From Roseomonas fluvialis (GTDB taxonomy: Bacteria > Pseudomonadota > Alphaproteobacteria > Acetobacterales > Acetobacteraceae): 64,000 bases of DNA. Numbering within the stretch: position 1 is the stretch's first letter; each line of letters begins with the position of its first letter. The stretch covers positions 620,001 to 684,000 of the forward strand of contig NZ_AP025637.1 of NCBI RefSeq assembly GCF_022846615.1, in the 5' to 3' direction. This document shows, in pieces, positions 16,489 through 24,265 of this stretch. Below the pieces are notes generated by a model, which was not told the origin of the DNA, searched no databases, and was given only the letters and a program-made list of their open reading frames with translations. The position numbers and the translations under genes are program-made.

Positions 16489-17354
16489 TCCATGCGCTCC
16501 ACGCTGCCGTCGTTGTGGATGCGCGCGCGCGTGCGGCGGTTGATCCAGCAGTTGAAGCACACCGCGACCGGCGTGTAGCCATGGCCGGACGCGTAATCGA
16601 CATGCACCGCCAGCGCTGTGGTATCGCCCCCCGTGCCCATCGGGCCGAAGCCGGTCGCATTCACCGCGCGCAGCAGGCGCGCTTCCATCGACGCCAGCAT
16701 GGGTTCGGGGTTGGTGGTGCCGATGGCGCGCATCGTCGCCTTGGAGGCGATGCGCGCCGCCACATCGAAACTGCCGCCGATGCCCACGCCGATGATGACC
16801 GGCGGGCAATGCTGCGACCCCGCCTGCATCACCACCTTCATCACGTATTCCTCGATCTGCGCGAGGGTGGGGAAGGAGAAGGTCTCCAGCGCCGCCCAGC
16901 GGCCCGAACCGAGCGCCTTGGGCTGGCACAAAATCTCCACCCAATCTGCGCCGCCGGCGACATCCCAGGTCACCAGCGGCATGTCGCGGCCCTTGTGGCC
17001 GCGTTCGTTGGTCAGCGGGTTCGTCACGTGCTTGAGCAAAGGCGGGCTGATGCGTTCCACCAATGCGTCGAAGCCGTCGCTGATGGCGGCCTTGATGTCG
17101 CCGTCGAGGCGCGCCGCGGTGCCGATGGTGACGTGATAGACCGGCACGCCGGCATCGGAGCAGACGAAGCGGTCCTCGGCCTCGGCCTTGCGGGCGCTGC
17201 CCAGCATCATGCGAAGCACCTGGCGCGCACCATCCTGCGTCTCGGTCGCCAGCGCGGCTTCGAGCCCGCCCAGCGTATCCGGCGGCACGCGTCGTAGCGA
17301 CCAGTCGTAGAGCTGCGCCGAGAGCGCCTTCACGGCGTCATAGGTGATCGGCAT
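16485..17354 (-). CDS. Class I fumarate hydratase/tartrate dehydratase, alpha subunit
   Basis: The 289-residue iron-sulfur half of the hydro-lyase. Likely [4Fe-4S] ligands are Cys65 (FVCSDAG), the Cys in GSQHCPP and the Cys in CFNCWINRR; IGVGIGGSFDVAARIASKA and GPMGTGGDTTALAVHVD are family motifs. ATG 17354 (MPITYDAVKAL) is the natural start; extra residues upstream look non-coding. First gene of the operon leading to pcaHG, suggesting hydration or dehydration of a dicarboxylate made or used alongside aromatic catabolism. Oxygen lability is expected for this class. A 14-bp dyad at 17404 lies in its promoter region. Confidence 0.88.
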   Translation of the reverse strand: MPITYDAVKALSAQLYDWSLRRVPPDTLGGLEAALATETQDGARQVLRMMLGSARKAEAEDRFVCSDAGVPVYHVTIGTAARLDGDIKAAISDGFDALVERISPPLLKHVTNPLTNERGHKGRDMPLVTWDVAGGADWVEILCQPKALGSGRWAALETFSFPTLAQIEEYVMKVVMQAGSQHCPPVIIGVGIGGSFDVAARIASKATMRAIGTTNPEPMLASMEARLLRAVNATGFGPMGTGGDTTALAVHVDYASGHGYTPVAVCFNCWINRRTRARIHNDGSVERME

Positions 17355-17403
17355 CCGTGTGGCCGTTCCTTCCTCCCTGGACGTGCGCGACGCCCGCGCT
17401 AAA

Positions 17404-17417
17404 GTCATACATATGAC
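17404..17417. promoter_or_regulatory. Inverted repeat GTCATA-CA-TATGAC
   Basis: Perfect 6-bp arms with a 2-bp centre, inside the 94-base divergent gap between the fumarase-type/pca operon and the GST-like gene. Position and size suit an operator for a dimeric regulator. The GntR/UTRA protein at 22558, at the end of the same cluster, is the obvious candidate, but this is inference. Confidence 0.5.
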
Positions 17418-17448
17418 CTAATGAAACAAGGGGGATGCGTTGGGGAAG

Positions 17449-18057
17449 ATGAAGCTGCACTGGTCGCCGCGGTCGCCCTTCGTGCGGAAGGTGATGGTCG
17501 CCGCACATGAACTCGGTGTCGTGGATCGCATCACCACCGTCCGTACCGTTGTCGCGATGGACAAGGTCGCGCCGGAGCTGCTGCCGGACAATCCGCTCGG
17601 CAAGATCCCGACGCTGGTGCTGGAGGACGGCACGGTGCTGTACGACAGCGCGGTCATCATCGAATACCTCGACAGCCTGGGTGGCGGCGGGCGGATGGTC
17701 CCGGCGGCGGGGCCGGCGCGCTTCACCGAATTGCGGCGCCATGCCCTGGCGACCGGCTTCCTCGACCTGCTGATCCTGTGGCGCAGCGAACGCGCGAAGG
17801 AGGCACCGCCGGCAGCGCTGCTGGAGGCCTTCGCGACCAAGGCCGATTCCGCGCTGCGCGCCATCGATGCCGAGATCGACGCTATCGCCGCGACACCCGT
17901 CGGCATCGCGCAGATCACTTTCGCCATCGCCGGCGACTACATGGATTTCCGCTTCGCCGACCTCGGCTGGCGCGACCGCGCGCCGCGCTTCGCCGCCTGG
18001 CAGGCGCGCTTCCGCGAACGCCCGTCGATGCTGGCCACGCCGGTGGTGGATGGCTGA
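17449..18057 (+). CDS. Glutathione S-transferase family protein
   Basis: A 202-residue protein. The N-terminal thioredoxin-like domain (MKLHWSPRSPFVRKVMVAAHEL) has the serine/proline pattern of bacterial GSTs, then NPLGKIPTLVLEDGTVLYDSAVI, the glutathione-gamma-glutamyl site; an all-helical C-terminal domain follows. ATG 17449 is chosen because GGGGAA lies just before it; TTG 17440 is an alternative. First gene of a plus-strand cluster with a carboxymuconolactone decarboxylase-like gene, three Bug proteins and a dehydrogenase. It could be a glutathione-dependent isomerase or dehalogenase in the same catabolic route, but the substrate is unknown. Confidence 0.85.
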   Translation: MKLHWSPRSPFVRKVMVAAHELGVVDRITTVRTVVAMDKVAPELLPDNPLGKIPTLVLEDGTVLYDSAVIIEYLDSLGGGGRMVPAAGPARFTELRRHALATGFLDLLILWRSERAKEAPPAALLEAFATKADSALRAIDAEIDAIAATPVGIAQITFAIAGDYMDFRFADLGWRDRAPRFAAWQARFRERPSMLATPVVDG

Positions 18058-18058
18058 G

Positions 18059-18652
18059 ATGCCGCGCATCCCGCTGCCATCGACGCGCGACGACCTGGAC
18101 AGCGACGCGCAGCGGGAGGTCTGGGACCGCGTCGTCTCCGGCCCGCGCGGGCGGGTGGTGGGGCCGCTGCGCGCGGCGATCCATGCGCCGGACCTCGCGC
18201 GCGCCTGGTCGGCGCTGGGGGAGTCGCTGCGCTTCGGCACGTCGCTCGGCAAGCGAATGTCGGAACTCGCCATCATCGTGACCGGGCGGCGCTGGTCGGC
18301 GCAGGTGGAATGGACGGTCCACGCGCAGGCCGCCGCCGATGCCGGCTTGGAAGCCGACATCATCGCCGCCATCCGTGACGGCGCGCCACCGCGCTTCACC
18401 CAGCCCGACGACGCGCTGGTCTATGACTACGCCCGCCTGCTGCTGCGCGACGGCACCGTGCCCGCCACGTTGCACGCGCAGGTGACGGGGCGCTTCGGCG
18501 TCAAGGGCGTGGTCGAGCTGACGGCGCTGGTCGGCTACTACTCGATGGTCGCGATGACGCTGAACGCGCACGAGATTCCCTTGCCCGACAATGCTACGCC
18601 GCAACTGAGCGCGCCGCAGGAAGGATTGTTCGACCAGCCGCCCCCAGCCTGA
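18059..18652 (+). CDS. Carboxymuconolactone decarboxylase family protein
   Basis: About 197 residues, all helical, with GPLRAAIHAPDLARAWSALG and an AhpD/CMD core (LAIIVTGRRWSAQVEWTVHAQAAADAGL). The CxxC redox motif of AhpD is absent, since the equivalent region reads SAQVEWTVHA, so a decarboxylase-like or unknown reaction is more likely than peroxidase. Start is ATG 18059, just after the GST stop; ATG 18050 in the same frame would overlap that stop. Proximity to pcaHG makes a gamma-carboxymuconolactone decarboxylase (PcaC-like) role conceivable, but it is longer than PcaC and the assignment is not secure. Confidence 0.8.
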   Translation: MPRIPLPSTRDDLDSDAQREVWDRVVSGPRGRVVGPLRAAIHAPDLARAWSALGESLRFGTSLGKRMSELAIIVTGRRWSAQVEWTVHAQAAADAGLEADIIAAIRDGAPPRFTQPDDALVYDYARLLLRDGTVPATLHAQVTGRFGVKGVVELTALVGYYSMVAMTLNAHEIPLPDNATPQLSAPQEGLFDQPPPA

Positions 18653-18679
18653 ACCAACGATAACGGGAGGAAAGACAGA

Positions 18680-19651
18680 ATGATGATCCGCAGAAGGACC
18701 GCTCTCACCGCCCTCGCGCTGCCGGCGCTGGCCGGCCGCGCGCAGGCGCAGGCCTTCCCCGACCAGCCGGTGCGCCTGGTGGTGCCCTTCGCCGCCGGCG
18801 GCCCGGCCGACCTGATCGCGCGCACCATCGGGCGCGTCATGGGCGAACGCCTCGGCAAGCCCGTGATCGTCGAGGCGCGCGCCGGCGCGGCCGGGCTGAT
18901 CGGTGTCGACCATGTGGCGAAGTCGCGCCCGGATGGGCAGACGCTGGTGCTCGCCAGCAGCGGGGCGATGGTGATCCTGCCGCATCTGCAGCCGAACATG
19001 CCCTATGACCCGCGGCGGGATCTCTCGCCGATCACGCAGGTGCTGGGCGTGCCGCAGATCGTCGCCACCGCGCCGGGCCTCGGGCCGCGCAACCTGGCGG
19101 AGCTGGTCGCCATGGCCAAGGCACGGCCCGGTCAGCTGACCTATGGCTCGGCGGGCATCGGCTCGTCGCTGCACCTGGCGGGCGAGCTGTTCAAGCTGCG
19201 CGCGGGCATCGACCTCACGCATGTGCCCTTCCGCGGCGCTGCGCCGGCGGTGACAGAATTGCTGGCCGGGCGCATCAACGTGCTGGCTGCCGACGTGCCG
19301 GCGCTGCTCGCGCATGTGCGCGCGGGCACGGTGCCGGCGCTGGCGGTCACCTCGCCACAACGGCTCGACCTGCTGCCGGATGTCCCGACCGCGGTCGAGG
19401 CCGGCGTGCCTGGCTTCATCAGCGAGACTTGGTACGGCGTGCTCGGCCCCGCCGGCATCCCGGCCGATCGCGTCGCGATCCTGTACGCCGCCACCAAAGC
19501 GGCGCTGGAGGATGCCGATACGCGCCGCGTGCTGCGCGACCAGGGCGGGCGCATCGTCGGCAGTTCGCCGGAGGAATTCGCCACCTTCATCCGCAGCGCC
19601 TACGACAGCTGGGGCGAAGTCGTGCGCGCCACCGGCATGCGGCTGGAATAG
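18680..19651 (+). CDS. Bug-family (tripartite tricarboxylate transporter) binding protein 1
   Basis: Periplasmic solute-binding protein of 323 residues. It has a signal peptide (MMIRRRTALTALALPALAGRAQA), then the Bug core FPDQPVRLVVPFAAGGPADLIART, YDPRRDLSPITQV, YGSAGIGSSLHLAGELF and HVPFRGAAPAVTELLAGR. Bug proteins bind carboxylates or aromatic acids for TctAB-type permeases, but no tctA/tctB is in the window, so it is an orphan. First of three tandem Bug genes. The start has GGGAGGAAAGAC upstream. Confidence 0.92.
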   Translation: MMIRRRTALTALALPALAGRAQAQAFPDQPVRLVVPFAAGGPADLIARTIGRVMGERLGKPVIVEARAGAAGLIGVDHVAKSRPDGQTLVLASSGAMVILPHLQPNMPYDPRRDLSPITQVLGVPQIVATAPGLGPRNLAELVAMAKARPGQLTYGSAGIGSSLHLAGELFKLRAGIDLTHVPFRGAAPAVTELLAGRINVLAADVPALLAHVRAGTVPALAVTSPQRLDLLPDVPTAVEAGVPGFISETWYGVLGPAGIPADRVAILYAATKAALEDADTRRVLRDQGGRIVGSSPEEFATFIRSAYDSWGEVVRATGMRLE

Positions 19652-19655
19652 CGCC

Positions 19656-20612
19656 ATGCATCGCCGGGCCTTCTTCGCCGCCGCGCTCGCCGCCGGCCCT
19701 GCCGCCGCGCAGGCCTGGCAGCCGGCGCGACCACTGCGCATCATCGTCCCCCTCGCGCCCGGCGGCACGGCGGATACGCTGGCGCGCATCATCGCAGAAC
19801 CGATGGGCGCGATCCTCGGCCAGCCGGTCATCGTCGAGAACCGCCCCGGCGGCACCGGCACCGTCGCCGCCATCATGGTGGCGCGCGGCCCGGCGGATGG
19901 GCTGACGTTGCTGTATTGCCCGCCGCCGATCCAGATCCTGAATCCGCTGATGATGCGGAATATCCCCTATGACGCGATGGCGGACTTCGCGCCCGTCGTC
20001 GCGCTGATGCGCGCGCCGAAGCTGCTCGTTGTGCGGCCGGATTTCCCCGCGCGCGACCTGGCGGGCCTGATCGCGTTGGCGAAGGCGCGGCCGGGCGCGA
20101 TCACCTATGCGAGTTCGGGCATCGGGTCGTCGGCGCACCTGGCGGGCGCGTTGTTCGCGCAATTGGCGGGCATCGAGTTGCTGCACGTGCCCTATCGCGG
20201 CACCGCGCCGGGCGTGCAGGACCTGATGGCGGGGCGCGTGGACATGGTGATGGATACCGCGGCCGCGCTGCTGCCGTTGGTGCGCGAGGGCCGCCTGCGC
20301 GCACTCGCCGTCAGCACGCGCGACCCCGCGGCGGCGGCACCCGAACTGCCGCCCATCGCGGCGACGGTGCCGGGCTTCCATGACGCGTCGTTCAACTACC
20401 TGGTGGTGGCGTCGCGCACGCCGCCCGAGGCGATCGCCGCACTGAACGCCGCCGTGGACCGCGTGCTGGCGGACCCCGCCATCCGGGCACGCTTCGAATC
20501 GCTCGGCGCCGAGCCGCTCGGCGGCACGCCGGCCGCGCTGGGGGCCATGGTTCAGGAGGAGATCGCCCGCTGGCGCGGCGTGATCGAAGCCCAGAGGATC
20601 ACCATCGAATGA
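19656..20612 (+). CDS. Bug-family binding protein 2
   Basis: A 318-residue paralogue of the neighbours: short signal peptide (MHRRAFFAAALAAGPAAAQA), RPLRIIVPLAPGGTADTLARI, ENRPGGTGTVAA, YASSGIGSSAHLAGALF and HVPYRGTAPGVQDLMAGR. ATG 19656 is 4 bases after the preceding stop, and its own stop overlaps the next start (ATGA), so the three are translated together. The ligand pocket differs in detail among the three, which suggests related but different ligands. Confidence 0.92.
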   Translation: MHRRAFFAAALAAGPAAAQAWQPARPLRIIVPLAPGGTADTLARIIAEPMGAILGQPVIVENRPGGTGTVAAIMVARGPADGLTLLYCPPPIQILNPLMMRNIPYDAMADFAPVVALMRAPKLLVVRPDFPARDLAGLIALAKARPGAITYASSGIGSSAHLAGALFAQLAGIELLHVPYRGTAPGVQDLMAGRVDMVMDTAAALLPLVREGRLRALAVSTRDPAAAAPELPPIAATVPGFHDASFNYLVVASRTPPEAIAALNAAVDRVLADPAIRARFESLGAEPLGGTPAALGAMVQEEIARWRGVIEAQRITIE

Positions 20613-21574
20613 GACTGCATCGCCGCACGCTTCTCGCGGCCACCGCTGCGTTGCCGCTGCCCGCGCTGGCGCAGCCGGCCTATCCCAGCCGCCCGCTGCG
20701 CATGGTCGTGCCCTTCGCGGCCGGCGGGTCGGCCGATGCCTCCGCGCGCATGCTGGCCGAACCGCTGGGCGTGGCGCTCGGCCAGCCGGTGGTGGTGGAC
20801 AACCGGCCCGGCGGCGGGGCGACCATCGGTGCGCAGGCGGTGGCGCGCGCCGCACCCGATGGGCTGACGCTGCTCTACGGCACGCCGGGGCCGCAGATCA
20901 TCAATCCCTGGCTGATGCGCTCCGTGCCCTACGACCCGGTGCGGGATTTCGCGCCGGTGTCGGGCTACAAGCGCGCGCCGAACCTGTTCGCGGTGCATCC
21001 GTCGATCCCGGCGCGCGATGTCGCGGACCTCATCGCGCTGGCGAAGGCGCAGCCGGGGCGGCTGTCCTTCGCGTCCTCGGGCATCGGCTCGTCATCGCAT
21101 CTCGCGGGTGAATTGCTGAAGTTCATGGCGCAGGTCGACATCACGCATGTGCCCTATCGCGGCACCGGGCCGGCGCTGACGGACCTGCTGGGCGGCACGG
21201 TCAGCATGGCGCTCGACACGCTGTCCATCCTGCTGCCGCCGGCGCGGGTGGGGAATCTGCGCGCGCTGGGCGTGACCACGCCGCAGCGTTCGGCGCTGGC
21301 GCCGGACCTGCCGGCGCTCGCCGAGACACTGCCGGGCTTCGACGCCGCGCCGTTCAACTACATCGCGACCACCGCGGGCACGCCGGCGCCGGCCATTGCG
21401 CGGCTGAACGCGGCGATCACCGGCATCCTGAACGACCCCGCGTATCGCGCGCGGATGGAGGCGCTCGGCGAGGAAGCGACACCTTCCACGCCCGAGGAAC
21501 TCGCCGCCACCATCGCCGCCGAGAGCGCGCGCTGGAAGCAAGTGATCGAAGCCGCCGGGATCCGTGCCGAATGA
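20609..21574 (+). CDS. Bug-family binding protein 3
   Basis: A 321-residue periplasmic binding protein. Signal peptide MRLHRRTLLAATAALPLPALA, then YPSRPLRMVVPFAAGGSADASARM, DNRPGGGATIGAQ, FASSGIGSSSHLAGELL and HVPYRGTGPALTDLLGGT. It overlaps its neighbours by four bases at both ends (ATGA with Bug 2; ATGA with the dehydrogenase). It is closer in sequence feel to Bug 2 than to Bug 1, consistent with local duplication. Confidence 0.92.
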   Translation: MRLHRRTLLAATAALPLPALAQPAYPSRPLRMVVPFAAGGSADASARMLAEPLGVALGQPVVVDNRPGGGATIGAQAVARAAPDGLTLLYGTPGPQIINPWLMRSVPYDPVRDFAPVSGYKRAPNLFAVHPSIPARDVADLIALAKAQPGRLSFASSGIGSSSHLAGELLKFMAQVDITHVPYRGTGPALTDLLGGTVSMALDTLSILLPPARVGNLRALGVTTPQRSALAPDLPALAETLPGFDAAPFNYIATTAGTPAPAIARLNAAITGILNDPAYRARMEALGEEATPSTPEELAATIAAESARWKQVIEAAGIRAE

Positions 21575-22488
21575 CCGAGACCATCCTGCTGCTCTCCACC
21601 ATCCCGGCCGACCTGCGCGCCGCGCTGGCGGCCCGCTACACCCTGGTCGAGGACAAGCCGGCCGAGGCCACGCATCCCGGCATCCGCGTCGCCGTCACGA
21701 TGGCGCTGGCCGGCGCGGGGGAAGCGCAGTTCGCGCGGCTGCCGGACCTCGGCCTGCTGTCCTCGCAGGGCGCGGGGCTCGAGCGCATCGACCTGCCCGC
21801 CGCCGCACGCCGTGGCATCGCCGTGGCCTATACGCCCGACGTGATGACCGAGGACGTGGCCGATGCCGCGATCGGCCTGATGTACGCCGCCGCGCGGCGC
21901 GTCGCGGAAGCCGACCGCTTCGTGCGCGCCGGGCGCTGGAATTCCGAACGCATGGGGCTGGGCATCAGCCTCCATCGCAAGGCAGCGGGCATCGTCGGCC
22001 TGGGGCGGATCGGCCAGGCCATCGCGCGGCGTTGCGCCGGGCTCGGCATGGATGTCGCCTGGACCGGGCCGCGGGCGAGGCCGGACCAGCCCTGGCCTTA
22101 CATTGCCGATCTGCGCGCGCTGGCGGAACGCTCCGACGTGCTGATCCTGGCCACACCCGGCGGCGCGGGCACCGACCGCATGGTCGATGCCGGCGTGCTC
22201 GCCGCGCTCGGCCCGCGCGGCGTGCTGGTGAACATCGCGCGCGGATCGGTGGTGGATGAAGCCGCGTTGCTCGATGCGCTGGAATCGCGGGGCATTGCCG
22301 GCGCGGGGCTCGACGTCTTCGCGCGCGAACCCGGCCTGGACGCGCGCTTCCTCGCGCTCGACAATGTGGTGCTGGCGCCACATTCCGCCTCGCTGACCAT
22401 CGAGACGCGCGCCGCGCTGGTGGCGCGCATCATCGACGACATCGAGGCTTTCCGCGCCGGGCGCCCCTTCGTCAATGCCGCCGCCTAG
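21571..22488 (+). CDS. D-2-hydroxyacid dehydrogenase family protein
   Basis: A 305-residue NAD(P)-dependent oxidoreductase. The central Rossmann motif GIVGLGRIGQAIARRCAGLGM, the GVLVNIARGSVVDEAAL active-site strand, and a C-terminal LDNVVLAPHSASLTIETR with the catalytic histidine are all present; an arginine for carboxylate binding lies in NIARG. Members reduce 2-keto acids such as glyoxylate, hydroxypyruvate or aromatic keto acids. It is translationally coupled to the Bug genes, so it probably acts on the imported acid or its product. Its stop TAG is the start of repeat copy C. Confidence 0.9.
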   Translation: MTETILLLSTIPADLRAALAARYTLVEDKPAEATHPGIRVAVTMALAGAGEAQFARLPDLGLLSSQGAGLERIDLPAAARRGIAVAYTPDVMTEDVADAAIGLMYAAARRVAEADRFVRAGRWNSERMGLGISLHRKAAGIVGLGRIGQAIARRCAGLGMDVAWTGPRARPDQPWPYIADLRALAERSDVLILATPGGAGTDRMVDAGVLAALGPRGVLVNIARGSVVDEAALLDALESRGIAGAGLDVFAREPGLDARFLALDNVVLAPHSASLTIETRAALVARIIDDIEAFRAGRPFVNAAA

Positions 22489-22592
22489 AGCATCACCCGC
22501 TCGGACCGGGTCGTTTCGGCGGATAGGGATGCTCGCCAACACAAGGGGCCGGCGACGTTGAAGGGAGCCAGGGCGAGCGGAGACGGCTCCGG
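22486..22592 (+). repeat. Dispersed TAGAGC element, copy C (107 bp)
   Basis: Begins at the TAG stop of the dehydrogenase (TAGAGCATCACCC), has GAGCATC pairing with GATGCTC, and ends ACGGCTCCGG, where the 3' CTCTAG terminus has decayed. It is exactly the same length as copy B and aligns without gaps. It contains AAGGGG (22543-22548) 9 bases before TTG 22558, the apparent start of the next gene. Confidence 0.75.
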
Positions 22593-23325
22593 CGTCGCCG
22601 TCGATTTCAGCCGCAGCGCGGTGGCGCGCTACATCCAGCTCGCCACGCTGTTCAGGCGGCGGATCGACCAGGGCGCCTGGCGGCCCGGCGCGCGGATTCC
22701 CACCGTCGATGAATTGGCCGCCGAATGCGGCGTGGCGCGTGCCACCATCCGCCAGGCGCTCGACCAACTCGAAGCCGACGGGCTGATCGAACGCTTCCGC
22801 GCCCGCGGCACCTTCGTGCGCGCCACGCCCGCGGCGAACCGCCTGTGGTGCGAGGTCGAGACCGACTGGTCCGGCCTGCTGCGATCGCGCGAGGGTGCGG
22901 AGATCGAGATCCTCGGCGAGGCGCCCGGCATCGAGGCGGCCGACCTGCCGCCGGTCGATCTCGGCCGTGCCGCAGCGCGCTACACGCATATCCGCCGCCG
23001 CCACTGGCGCGACGGCGCGCCCTTCCTGCTGGCCGACGTGTACCTGGATGAACGCCTGCGCCCCAAGGTGTCGGACGACGACCTCCGCAGCCGCACCGCG
23101 CTGAAGCTGGTCGCCGGCATCCCCGGCGTGCGGGTGGCCGATGCGCGCCAGGTGCTGACCATCGGCAGCGCGGATGTCGAGACCGCTGCCGCGCTGCAAA
23201 TTCCGCTGAACGCCCCCATCGCGCATGTGCGCCGCGCGGCGGTGGATGCGCGCGGCGTGCTGCTGCTGGTTGCCGACGGGATCTACCGCGGCGACCTGGT
23301 GCGCATCGACATCAAGCTGCGCTGA
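22558..23325 (+). CDS. GntR-family (HutC/UTRA) transcriptional regulator
   Basis: A regulator of up to 255 residues. The N-terminal winged helix reads YIQLATLFRRRIDQGAWRPGARIPTVDELAAECGVARATIRQALDQLEADGLIERFRARGTFV (shown only as a signature over about residues 25-88), followed by a UTRA ligand-binding domain to the C-terminus. The start is uncertain: TTG 22558 has AAGGGG 9 bases upstream but would take its first dozen residues from repeat copy C; GTG 22621 begins at VARYIQLA without a visible ribosome-binding site. It closes the Bug/dehydrogenase cluster and probably controls it. Its 3' end overlaps the convergent hydrolase by 14 bases. Confidence 0.85.
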   Translation: MKGARASGDGSGVAVDFSRSAVARYIQLATLFRRRIDQGAWRPGARIPTVDELAAECGVARATIRQALDQLEADGLIERFRARGTFVRATPAANRLWCEVETDWSGLLRSREGAEIEILGEAPGIEAADLPPVDLGRAAARYTHIRRRHWRDGAPFLLADVYLDERLRPKVSDDDLRSRTALKLVAGIPGVRVADARQVLTIGSADVETAAALQIPLNAPIAHVRRAAVDARGVLLLVADGIYRGDLVRIDIKLR

Positions 23326-24121
23326 ACAGCGTCCTCGCGAAGCCGATCAGTGCGGCAGCGGTGGCCTCAGGCTGTTCGGGTAGCAGGGCGTGGCCAGCGC
23401 GTTCGATCACCACCCGCGTCACATGCGGGCCAAGCGCCTCGCGCAATTCGCCCTCGGAGGGTGGCGCGGCGATGGCGTCCTCGGCTGCCGCAATATAGAG
23501 CAGCGGGCGGTTCTCGGCGGCACGCAGCCAGGCGCGGTCGGTGGTCGCGCTGCGCGCCGCGCGCTGCGCCAGCGCGACATCCTTGTGCCAGCCCTCCAGC
23601 CAGACCGAGGCGTCATTGCCTGGCGCGAAATAGCCGCGGCGCAGGTGTTCCAGCCGCTCGGCCGCCGGCAGGTCGGTGTCGAAGCTGCCGGCGATGGCGG
23701 CGCTGATCTCGGGCACCACCGTAGTGCCCGTGACAGCCGCCAGCATGGCGCAGCCGGCCACCAGGTCCGGCCGAGTGTGGGTGACGATGCGCGCCACCCA
23801 GTTGCCCGCCGCGTGGCCGGCGACGATGGCCGGGCCGGTGCGCTCCGCCTCCATCGCTGCGATCACGTCGGCGGCCATGTCGTGCAGGGTCGATCCCGCG
23901 CGCAGCGGGTCCGACCGGCCGATGCCGCGCGGTTCCGGGCGGACCAGGCGCAGCCCGCCAGCGACCAGCAGCGGCGCGATTCCATCAAAGTCCTCCTGCC
24001 CGCGGCCCAGCGAGGGCAGCAGCACCAGCGGATGCCCCGCCCCCATGGTGAAGATCTCGAGCAGGCCGGAGGGCAGGTCCAGCAGGCGGACCTCCCAGGC
24101 CGGAGCGTGTGCGGTGGTCAT
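23312..24121 (-). CDS. Alpha/beta hydrolase-fold protein with Ala at the nucleophile position
   Basis: A 269-residue protein. The fold is clear: HPLVLLPSLGRGQEDFDG oxyanion-hole region, RPEPRGIGRSDP, a nucleophile elbow, a late acid (AAEDAIAAPP) and a catalytic-type histidine (ERAGHALLPEQP). The elbow reads GHAAG at 102-106, so Ala104 stands where GxSxG has serine. Normal esterase chemistry is therefore unlikely; it may be a binding protein, a cofactor-free enzyme, or a family with another mechanism. ATG 24121 has GGGGGAGGA upstream; the open frame beyond it is not conserved-looking. It is convergent with the GntR regulator. Confidence 0.85.
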   Translation of the reverse strand: MTTAHAPAWEVRLLDLPSGLLEIFTMGAGHPLVLLPSLGRGQEDFDGIAPLLVAGGLRLVRPEPRGIGRSDPLRAGSTLHDMAADVIAAMEAERTGPAIVAGHAAGNWVARIVTHTRPDLVAGCAMLAAVTGTTVVPEISAAIAGSFDTDLPAAERLEHLRRGYFAPGNDASVWLEGWHKDVALAQRAARSATTDRAWLRAAENRPLLYIAAAEDAIAAPPSEGELREALGPHVTRVVIERAGHALLPEQPEATAAALIGFARTLFSAA

Positions 24122-24265
24122 GAACGGTCCTCCCCCGGTGGGAGGATAGCGCGCGATCCGCCGGGCGGCACACGGCGTCGCGCTGAAGATGCGCACGCCC
24201 GCCCCGCCGCCCCGCCCCCGGCCGCCCCCCGGCGGTCCGATGGCAACGGGGCGGGGTGGCCCGCG
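24122..24265. other. Very GC-rich gap between hydrolase and OmpA-like genes
   Basis: About 140 bases between two minus-strand genes. It holds C-rich runs near 24200-24235, able to pair loosely with the GGGGCGGGG at about 24249-24257 as a weak terminator for the OmpA-like gene. No gene is seen. Confidence 0.4.

Noticed and set aside
15811-16944. 377-codon form of the fumarase-type beta subunit
   Set aside because: The N-terminal part is the alpha gene in another frame; the ATGA overlap at 16485-16488 gives the real start.
21358-23226. 622-codon minus-strand frame under the Bug 3, dehydrogenase and GntR genes
   Set aside because: The opposite strand carries three recognised genes with coupled starts; the minus-strand translation is His/Arg/Gly-rich and resembles nothing.
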